From the NCBI GenBank assembly GCA_947629635.1, contig CANREO010000070.1, positions 1 through 5,515 of the forward strand: a stretch of DNA of 5,515 nucleotides. The letters are read 5' to 3'. The DNA comes from an uncultured Clostridia bacterium. GTDB lineage: Bacteria > Bacillota > Clostridia > Christensenellales > CAG-917. The translations under genes were made by a program, and so were the position numbers. The number at the start of each line of letters is the position of its first letter. Position 1 is the first letter of the stretch. Below the pieces are notes generated by a model that saw only the letters and a program-made list of their open reading frames with translations, was not told the origin of the DNA and made no database searches. Below are positions 1 to 5,001 of this stretch, piece after piece.

Positions 1-106
1 CATGGAAAAATTGCTCTATGTTCCGTTCGAGTTTGAGGACGGCGGAACGCAAATTGTATATTACACTCCTGAATTTTACGACGTAGAGAGCCGCAGAGAA
101 AAATGA
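1..106 (+). CDS. C-terminal end of probable D-glycero-alpha-D-manno-heptose 7-phosphate kinase (GHMP kinase family), 5' truncated
   Basis: The window opens inside a reading frame (complete codons from base 2) that stays open to a TGA at 104-106, giving about 34 residues. They include LLYVPFEFEDGGTQIVYY, then a short acidic tail. A VPF-x-F stretch followed by a short beta strand close to the C-terminus resembles the end of GHMP kinases of the HddA type, which phosphorylate D-glycero-D-manno-heptose 7-phosphate at C1 to give the 1,7-bisphosphate. The ATP-binding and catalytic motifs lie outside the window, so the identification rests on this tail and on the neighbours: the next two genes encode the other three enzymes of the GDP-heptose route. 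The stop overlaps the next start as ATGA, which implies one transcript and translational coupling. The ATG at 2-4 is in frame but is most likely an internal methionine. Confidence 0.6.
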   Translation, partial: MEKLLYVPFEFEDGGTQIVYYTPEFYDVESRREK

Positions 107-1380
107 AAACAGTGATCATGGCGGGCGGAAGGGGGACGCGAATTTCTTCCGTCGCAAGCGATATTCCCAAGCCGATGATAAGAATCGGGGAAAAACCTGT
201 GCTTGAGCGCGAAATCGAATGCTTGCGTATGCAGGGCTTCGACGACATCATATTGACGGTAGGCTACCTCGGCGACATCATTCGTGATTATTTCGGCGAC
301 GGGCGCAAGTTCGGCGTGCGTATCGAATATTATTTTGAGCGCGAACCGCTCGGAAACGCCGGCGCATTGTTCAAAATAAGAGACCAGCTACAAAGTGACT
401 TTTTATTGCTGAACGGCGACGCCATCTTTGACGTCGATTTCAATCGGTTCGTTGCTTATCACAATAAGCGCGGCGGGCTGGCGACGCTGTTCACCCATCC
501 AAACAGTCACCCGTATGACAGCAGTCTCATTGTTGCCGACGCGAACGGTGCCGTTACGCAATGGCTCAACAAGGAGGATGTGCGCCCGCGGTATTATAAA
601 AATCGCGTGAATGCCGGTCTTCATGTTATATCCCCCCGATTATTGACAAATCAGCCGAATTGCACTAAAATAGACTTGGACAGAAATCTTCTCAAACCTC
701 TCGCGGGAACGGGGCAAATGTTCGCATATGACAGTCCGGAGTATGTCAAGGATATGGGAACGCCGGAGAGATACTATGGCGTTTGCCGCGATTTTGCAGA
801 GGGGATCGTCTCTGCAAAGAATTTGAAGAAGAAACAAAGGGCGATTTTTTTGGATCGGGACGGCACCGTGAACAAATACGTCGGATTTTTGAGAAATATC
901 GACGATTTTGTATTGGAGGAAGGGGCCTCTGCCGCAATCAAAAAAATCAACGAAAGCGGATACTTGGCGATCGTGATCACCAATCAGCCCGTGATCGCGA
1001 GAGGCGAGGTCTCTTTCGGCGAGCTCGAAAGCATCCACAATAAAATGGAGACTTTGCTCGGAGCAGAAGGTGCGTATCTCGATGCGATCTACTTCTGCCC
1101 TCATCATCCCGATAGTGGTTATGCCGGCGAAGTTAAGGAACTGAAAATCGACTGCGATTGCCGTAAACCGAAACCGGGTTTGATTTTGCGAGCGGCTGAA
1201 GATTTTAATATCGATTTGGCGCATTCTTGGATGATAGGAGACGGTGAAACGGACGTGGCTTGCGGAAAAAATGCGGGCTGCAAAACGGCGCAGATCAAAG
1301 GTGAGTTCGGGGCGGACGTCTCGGGCGAAAATCTATCAGAATGCGTAGAAAAAATATTTGCTTTGGAGGGGATCGAATGA
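103..1380 (+). CDS. hddC-gmhB: Bifunctional heptose-1-phosphate guanylyltransferase / heptose-1,7-bisphosphate 7-phosphatase (HddC-GmhB fusion)
   Basis: This 425-residue protein has two domains. Residues 1-235 are a sugar nucleotidyltransferase: GGRGTR at 8-13 (phosphate-binding loop), IPKPM at 21-25, a metal-binding NGD at 104-106, and a second acidic site at D217 in DMGTPERY. Residues 246-425 are a HAD phosphatase of the GmhB (histidinol-phosphatase-like) class: DRDGT at 251-255 with nucleophile D251 and acid/base D253, T293 in VITNQP, a C-x-H (C332, H334) and C-x-C (C351, C353) zinc site, the CRKPKPG segment at 353-359, and GDGETD at 379-384. All expected catalytic residues are visible in both halves. 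The phosphatase half would remove the C7 phosphate of the heptose 1,7-bisphosphate. The transferase half would then couple the 1-phosphate to GTP, giving GDP-heptose in the cytoplasm. GTP and alpha-anomer use are inferred from the kinase and isomerase neighbours. The start overlaps the upstream stop (ATGA), and the hallmark loop begins at residue 8, which supports this ATG. Confidence 0.85.
   Translation: MKTVIMAGGRGTRISSVASDIPKPMIRIGEKPVLEREIECLRMQGFDDIILTVGYLGDIIRDYFGDGRKFGVRIEYYFEREPLGNAGALFKIRDQLQSDFLLLNGDAIFDVDFNRFVAYHNKRGGLATLFTHPNSHPYDSSLIVADANGAVTQWLNKEDVRPRYYKNRVNAGLHVISPRLLTNQPNCTKIDLDRNLLKPLAGTGQMFAYDSPEYVKDMGTPERYYGVCRDFAEGIVSAKNLKKKQRAIFLDRDGTVNKYVGFLRNIDDFVLEEGASAAIKKINESGYLAIVITNQPVIARGEVSFGELESIHNKMETLLGAEGAYLDAIYFCPHHPDSGYAGEVKELKIDCDCRKPKPGLILRAAEDFNIDLAHSWMIGDGETDVACGKNAGCKTAQIKGEFGADVSGENLSECVEKIFALEGIE
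1365..1371 (+). promoter_or_regulatory. Ribosome binding site deciding the gmhA start
   Basis: GGAGGGG lies 5 bases before the ATG at 1377. It selects this ATG over an in-frame ATG at 1341, which has no comparable site and would add 12 residues before the conserved N-terminal helix. The site lies inside the end of the preceding gene, and the two genes overlap as ATGA. Confidence 0.75.
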
Positions 1381-2012
1381 ACCAACTGGAAACACTTATC
1401 AACAGGTACCCTGTTTTGTCGGTGTGCAAGGATAGCATTCAACAGGCATATGAAATTCTGGAAGAATGCTTCACTACGGGGCATAAGTTGTTGATCGCGG
1501 GGAATGGCGGAAGTTGTGCGGACGCCGAGCACATCGTGGGAGAACTCATGAAGGGATTTAAGGGCGCCCGCAAATGCTCTGCCAAATTTGCCGACAAATT
1601 GAAGGCAATCGATGGGGAACGCGGTGCGGAACTCGCCGAGAAATTGCAGGGCGGACTCTCCGCCATCGCACTGGATTCCCACCCCGGATTGAATACGGCA
1701 TATATCAACGATGTCGCAAACGGCGGGCTTTTGACCTATGCGCAACAGTTATACGGTTATGGGAAGTCGGGGGATGTTTTCCTCGGCATTTCCACGTCCG
1801 GCAATTCCAAAAATGTTATGAATGCCACCGTTGTTGCGCGCGCGTTGGGGATGAAAGTAATCGGATTGACCGGCGCGAAAGGCGGCGAACTCGCAAAAGT
1901 TGCAGATGTTGCCATTCAAGTCCCCGAAACGGAGACATACATGATCCAAGAATTGCACCTGCCGGTGTATCATTGCCTGTGCCTTATGTTAGAAGAGAGA
2001 TTTTTCGGATAA
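1377..2012 (+). CDS. gmhA: Phosphoheptose isomerase (sedoheptulose-7-phosphate isomerase, SIS domain)
   Basis: This 211-residue single SIS-domain protein is predicted to convert sedoheptulose 7-phosphate to D-glycero-D-manno-heptose 7-phosphate, the first committed step of bacterial heptose nucleotide synthesis. AGNGGSCADAEH spans 41-52, and GISTSGNSKNV at 137-147 is the phosphate-binding SIS loop. H52 and E56 (spacing of four) and Q191 and H199 (spacing of eight) match the spacing of the metal and catalytic residues H61/E65 and Q172/H180 of E. coli GmhA. The protein is about 20 residues longer than the E. coli enzyme. The extra length is a charged lysine- and glutamate-rich segment at about 62-92, between the H/E helix and the next beta strand. 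The start at 1377 is chosen for its strong ribosome binding site and its ATGA overlap with the upstream gene. Other sugar-phosphate SIS isomerases are possible, but the neighbours make GmhA the best reading. Confidence 0.85.
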   Translation: MNQLETLINRYPVLSVCKDSIQQAYEILEECFTTGHKLLIAGNGGSCADAEHIVGELMKGFKGARKCSAKFADKLKAIDGERGAELAEKLQGGLSAIALDSHPGLNTAYINDVANGGLLTYAQQLYGYGKSGDVFLGISTSGNSKNVMNATVVARALGMKVIGLTGAKGGELAKVADVAIQVPETETYMIQELHLPVYHCLCLMLEERFFG

Positions 2013-2022
2013 ACGGAAAGAG

Positions 2023-2880
2023 ATGAAAAGAAAGTTAAAAATTGCGTTAATCGGCAGTTCTGGCTACATTGCAGGCTATTTACTTGATAAGTTTACGGAA
2101 CAGGATATAGAAGTTATAAAAATAGATCAAACTCCCGAATCTGATTATTTTCTTAATCTAAACTGCGCGGAGCTCTTTGACTATGACGTTTTGCAAAACG
2201 TTGATTTTGTTATTTTTACTGCGGCAATATCAAGTCCCGACAGATGTGCGCAGGAGTTTGATTTATGTTGGAAAATAAATGTGATAGGCACTTCTAATTT
2301 TATTTCCGAAGTGCTAAAAAGAAATTGCAAGGTGCTATTCTTTTCAAGTGATGCCATTTTCGGCGAAAGTGATACGTTATTCGACGAGCTAAGCGAAACA
2401 CATGCAATCACTCCATATGGAAAAATGAAGCAAGCCATAGAAGCAAACTTCAAAAATGAAAGAGGGTTTAAGGCAATAAGATTGTCATACGTCGTATCTG
2501 AAAAAGATAAATTTGTTTCTTATTGTTTAAGATGCATTAAAGAATCTGTAACAGCGGAAATATTTCATCCTTTTTACAGGAACTGTATAACAGTGCGTGA
2601 TGTAGTAAAAACTGTGATATGGCTTTTGCAACATTGGGAGGAATTTCCGTCAGCATTATTAAACGTTGCGGGGACGGAATTGGTTAGCAGAATACGCATT
2701 GCCGATGAGCTTAACAGAATTTTTCACGGATCACTTAAATATGATGTGAAAATTCCTGACGAGCAATTTTTTGTCAACAGACCTAAAATTACTCAAATGA
2801 TGAGTCGATATCTTTACAGCCTTAATATCCTCGACAGAGAAAGCTTTACAATAAAAATTCAAAAGGAGTTTATAAAATGA
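2023..2880 (+). CDS. NAD(P)-dependent sugar-nucleotide reductase/epimerase, RmlD-like extended SDR
   Basis: This 285-residue protein has an N-terminal Rossmann fold: strand KIALIG, then GSSGYIAG at 11-18, in which the third glycine of GxxGxxG is replaced by alanine (A17). An AA-IS segment follows at 67-70, then N86 in WKINVIGT, the active-site serines in FFSSD at 106-110, and the catalytic Y132-x3-K136 in TPYGKMK. Length and motif layout fit RmlD-type dTDP-4-dehydrorhamnose reductases and GDP-4-keto-6-deoxy-sugar reductases. It is probably the C4 reductase (or a C3/C5 epimerase) for the keto intermediate made by the next gene, with which it overlaps as ATGA. It starts 11 bases after the gmhA stop, with only a weak purine run (GGAAAGAG) directly against the ATG. 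The gene is much AT-richer than gmhA (16 of 60 bases G+C at 2101-2160, against 30 of 60 at 241-300), which suggests a separate origin. The exact substrate cannot be read from sequence. Confidence 0.7.
   Translation: MKRKLKIALIGSSGYIAGYLLDKFTEQDIEVIKIDQTPESDYFLNLNCAELFDYDVLQNVDFVIFTAAISSPDRCAQEFDLCWKINVIGTSNFISEVLKRNCKVLFFSSDAIFGESDTLFDELSETHAITPYGKMKQAIEANFKNERGFKAIRLSYVVSEKDKFVSYCLRCIKESVTAEIFHPFYRNCITVRDVVKTVIWLLQHWEEFPSALLNVAGTELVSRIRIADELNRIFHGSLKYDVKIPDEQFFVNRPKITQMMSRYLYSLNILDRESFTIKIQKEFIK
2863..2868 (+). promoter_or_regulatory. Ribosome binding site for the GDP-sugar dehydratase gene
   Basis: AAGGAG lies 8 bases before the ATG at 2877, inside the final codons of the upstream reductase gene. 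It supports the start and the coupled translation of the two SDR genes. Confidence 0.75.
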
Positions 2881-3914
2881 AAAAAGCACTGATTACTGGT
2901 ATCACGGGTATGGTTGGTTCGCATCTGGCAGATTACTTGCTTGCGAATACGGACTGGGATATTTACGGGGTATGTCGCTGGCGTAGCCCTTTGGATAATG
3001 TGAGCCATTTATTGATGAGGGTTAACAATCATGACCGAGTTTATTTTGACTACGCCGACTTAAACGATGAAATATCTTTAATCGCAGTTATAAATAAAGT
3101 TAAACCCGATTATGTTTTTCATTTGGCGGCACAGAGCTATCCTTTAACAAGTTTTACTGCCCCCATTGACACTCTAAACACCAATATCTTGGGTACGTGC
3201 AGACTGTTGGAAGCAATCAGATCTGCCATGGAAGCGGATTCAGACTATAAACCCGTAGTTCACGTATGTGCTTCTTCTGAAGTATTCGAAAAAATTCCGG
3301 CACACAAAAAACCCGAAACGGGCATCCACGAGGAGTGCCCGTTTCACCCGGCCTCTCCTTATGCAATTTCCAAAGTCGGAACGGATTTACTTGGCAGATA
3401 TTATGCCGAAGCGTATGGTATGACGGTAATGACAACAAGAATGTTTACGCACACAGGTCCGCGCCGCGGTGATGTATTTCACGAGTCAACCTTTGCCAAA
3501 CAGATTGCAATGATAGAAAGAGGGTTAATACCGCCCGTAGTGAAAGTGGGGAATCTAAAATCTTTGAGAACTTATGCCGACGTAAGAGATGCGGTAAGGG
3601 CTTATTATATGTTGGTTACCGTTAACCCCGTTGCGGGAGAATATTATAATATCGGCGGCTCGTATACGTGTGAAGTTGGCGATACTTTAAATACTTTGAT
3701 TTCTTTTTCGACTAAAAAGGATCTGATAAAGGTTGAAGTAGATCCCGAAAGGTTAAGACCTATCGATGCCGATTTACAAGTGCCTGATTGTAGAAAATTC
3801 AAGGCTCATACGTGTTGGGAGCCGCAAATAAGCTTTGAAACCACGATGCGTGATCTGCTAGATTATTGGAGAGAAAAGGTTTCCGTTAATGGTGGCCAAT
3901 TCCTAACACGATAA
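2877..3914 (+). CDS. GDP-mannose/GDP-heptose 4,6-dehydratase family enzyme (extended SDR)
   Basis: This 345-residue protein has a nucleotide-binding GITGMVG at 8-14, HLAAQSYPLTSF at 82-93, the catalytic S133-S134-E135 in CASSEVF, and Y162-x3-K166 in SPYAISK. TRMFTHTGPRRGDVF follows, a segment close to the NHTGPRRG substrate-binding stretch of GDP-mannose 4,6-dehydratases. The S/T-E-Y-K set is the dehydratase signature: oxidation at C4, loss of water across C5-C6, reduction at C6. The product would be a GDP-4-keto-6-deoxy sugar. Next to a full GDP-heptose module, the substrate is probably GDP-D-glycero-D-manno-heptose, as for the DmhA/WcbK enzymes of 6-deoxyheptose pathways. GDP-mannose (Gmd) is the alternative, and motifs alone do not separate the two. 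The gene overlaps the upstream reductase by 4 bp and has a good ribosome binding site. A strong hairpin is embedded in the coding sequence at 3315-3345. Confidence 0.8.
   Translation: MKKALITGITGMVGSHLADYLLANTDWDIYGVCRWRSPLDNVSHLLMRVNNHDRVYFDYADLNDEISLIAVINKVKPDYVFHLAAQSYPLTSFTAPIDTLNTNILGTCRLLEAIRSAMEADSDYKPVVHVCASSEVFEKIPAHKKPETGIHEECPFHPASPYAISKVGTDLLGRYYAEAYGMTVMTTRMFTHTGPRRGDVFHESTFAKQIAMIERGLIPPVVKVGNLKSLRTYADVRDAVRAYYMLVTVNPVAGEYYNIGGSYTCEVGDTLNTLISFSTKKDLIKVEVDPERLRPIDADLQVPDCRKFKAHTCWEPQISFETTMRDLLDYWREKVSVNGGQFLTR
3315..3345 (+). repeat. Perfect 10-bp inverted repeat inside the dehydratase gene
   Basis: GAAACGGGCA at 3315-3324 is perfectly complementary to TGCCCGTTTC at 3336-3345, with an 11-base loop. 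It lies in the codons between the SSE motif and SPYAISK, and is more GC-rich than the surrounding AT-rich gene. No U-run follows, so it is not a standard intrinsic terminator. A role in mRNA structure is possible but unproven. Confidence 0.6.
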
Positions 3915-4062
3915 TGTTATTCTATGAACATAGTCTAGGTGGCCGTATTTACATTGTAAAAACAGGTTCATCGTTCTTGTTTACAATAAGGATGTATGCG
4001 TGATTTAAGAGTCCCATCTGCCTGCATATTATTGCTTTTGTTGATAGAGGTTGGGGTAAACT
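3915..4062 (+). other. Intergenic gap with inverted repeats, the only sizeable non-coding stretch
   Basis: These 148 bases separate the dehydratase and glycosyltransferase genes in an otherwise overlapping operon. They hold the inverted repeats at 3948-3987 and a 29-codon ORF at 3914-4003 that begins in the TAATG of the preceding stop. I see no convincing paired -35/-10 promoter, no intrinsic terminator with a U-run, and no tRNA or riboswitch fold. The next gene has only weak GAGG (4047-4050) and GGGG (4053-4056) sites before its ATG. The gap may mark a junction where gene blocks were joined. Confidence 0.5.
3948..3987 (+). repeat. Overlapping inverted repeats that could form alternative hairpins
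   Basis: TTTACA-T-TGTAAA (3948-3960) is a near-perfect palindrome. Its right half, ATTGTAAA (3953-3960), is also fully complementary to TTTACAAT at 3980-3987 across a 19-base loop. The same strand could therefore pair either way. The two TTTACA copies lie 32 bp apart, about three helical turns, so an operator role is also conceivable. Confidence 0.4.
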
Positions 4063-5001
4063 ATGTTTATTTTTTTAAAAAAAGCAATATTGAAAATCAT
4101 ATATTTATGTAAGATTTATTACAGAAGAATCGTTTATAAGTTGTATTTTAAACGGCAAATGAAAAAGCATCGCGACGCTTGTTTGGTTTATTTTCCGGAA
4201 GAAGGCATCGGCGACTTATGCATCGCAATGGCTAATCTGAATGCGTTCAAAGAAGAAGTAAATAAAAAAACGATATTGTTTTTATGTGATTTGAATATTA
4301 TTAAATCTATTGCACCTTTATATGACTACGTCGATGAAATTGATTTTATAAAGGTCAAGAAGATGAATGCAATAGCAAGAACTTTAGCGCACGGTAAATA
4401 TTGGCGGTGGTACGAAAAATATCATGGCGCAAACAAGCTGATTATTGTAAGTCCTTGGGCCTATGTTTCTGCAGGTATGTTGTATTATAGAAAGTTGGAT
4501 TGTCTGAGTTTACTTGCAGATACGGCATATAGGCTTGAAGGCAAAACTACAATCTCGTTTCCGCATTTAAAAGCAAACGAAATACCCGTGGACAACAATA
4601 AAAAAATACTTTTCAACTTATTTTCAAATAGTATGGTAGTACCTATTGAAGGATTCCTTCCCATTGCGGAATACTTCAAATCTTTGGGATATGAAATATA
4701 TACAAATTGCAAAGATGAAAAGTCGTATTGCTTGTCGGGAACGAAGCCCTATATATGTACAATCATCGAGCTTTATCAAAACGCGAAGCAGTTTGAATAT
4801 ATTGTCTCCATTAGATCGGGCATATTGGATTTGTTGGCCTCGACAGGCGTAAAACAAATCGTGTTTTATAATGGAATAAACTTTTTCAATCTCTACTCGA
4901 TGAAGATGTGGGGGGGCGTGGACGCGCTGGAACTCATGTGTGATGATGAGCAAGCCATGCAGAAGATAAAGGCATTTGTGGAGGACAGAAGTGGATCCTA
5001 A
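4063..5001 (+). CDS. Putative GT9-like (heptosyltransferase-fold) glycosyltransferase
   Basis: The protein has 312 residues. FPEEGIGDLCIAMANLNAF (44-62) resembles the N-terminal G-x-GD loop of GT-B enzymes of family GT9 (LPS heptosyltransferase type). Near the C-terminus, SIRSGILDLLASTG (249-262) sits where GT9 proteins carry their nucleotide-sugar-binding S-x-SG-x-x-x-LA segment, followed by a QIVFY strand. It would transfer a sugar, possibly the heptose made by this operon, to a growing glycan on the inner face of the membrane. Residues 1-35 are hydrophobic and lysine/arginine-rich and may form an amphipathic membrane anchor. An in-frame TAA at 4057-4059 blocks any earlier start. A later start at 4159 (M33) would place the GIGD loop nearer the N-terminus, as in typical GT9 proteins, but has no better ribosome binding site. 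The gene is very AT-rich at its start (12 of 60 G+C at 4081-4140) and GC-rich in its last 30 codons. The family assignment is moderate because similarity is limited to these motifs. Confidence 0.5.
   Translation: MFIFLKKAILKIIYLCKIYYRRIVYKLYFKRQMKKHRDACLVYFPEEGIGDLCIAMANLNAFKEEVNKKTILFLCDLNIIKSIAPLYDYVDEIDFIKVKKMNAIARTLAHGKYWRWYEKYHGANKLIIVSPWAYVSAGMLYYRKLDCLSLLADTAYRLEGKTTISFPHLKANEIPVDNNKKILFNLFSNSMVVPIEGFLPIAEYFKSLGYEIYTNCKDEKSYCLSGTKPYICTIIELYQNAKQFEYIVSIRSGILDLLASTGVKQIVFYNGINFFNLYSMKMWGGVDALELMCDDEQAMQKIKAFVEDRSGS
4070..4083 (+). repeat. T7A7 homopolymer tract at the glycosyltransferase start
   Basis: Seven T (4070-4076) are followed directly by seven A (4077-4083), covering codons 3-7 of the gene at 4063. 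Any single-base slip would shift the frame near the start and silence the protein, or force use of the later start at 4159. Confidence 0.6.
4910..4916 (+). repeat. G7 homopolymer tract near the end of the glycosyltransferase gene
   Basis: Seven consecutive G bases lie in the codons for MKMWGGVDA, 28 codons before the stop. The tract falls almost exactly where base composition changes from AT-rich to GC-rich. A slip would replace the C-terminal tail and alter the overlap with the next gene. Confidence 0.6.
4980..4984 (+). promoter_or_regulatory. Ribosome binding site deciding a GTG start
   Basis: GGAGG lies 6 bases before the GTG at 4991, inside the last codons of the glycosyltransferase gene. 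It supports initiation at GTG, because the conserved nucleotide-binding loop of the next protein lies upstream of its first in-frame ATG (5039). Confidence 0.75.

Noticed and set aside
640..1224. Antisense open frame of 194 codons opposite the HddC-GmhB gene
   Set aside because: It lies wholly opposite a gene with intact motifs in both domains, has no recognisable domain, and is best explained as a codon-bias shadow.
1341..1376. Upstream ATG extending GmhA by 12 residues
   Set aside because: The GGAGGGG site is correctly placed only for the ATG at 1377, and the ATGA overlap matches the other junctions in this operon.
1119..1745. Antisense open frame of 208 codons across the hddC-gmhB/gmhA junction
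   Set aside because: It spans two confidently identified sense genes and shows no family motif.
3315..3345. Intrinsic terminator
   Set aside because: The stem is strong but lies mid-gene and is not followed by a T-run.
3948..3987. Possible promoter using TTTACA as -35 and TACAAT (3982-3987) as -10
   Set aside because: The spacing between the two hexamers is far from 17 bp (28 bp), and no better pair was found in the gap.
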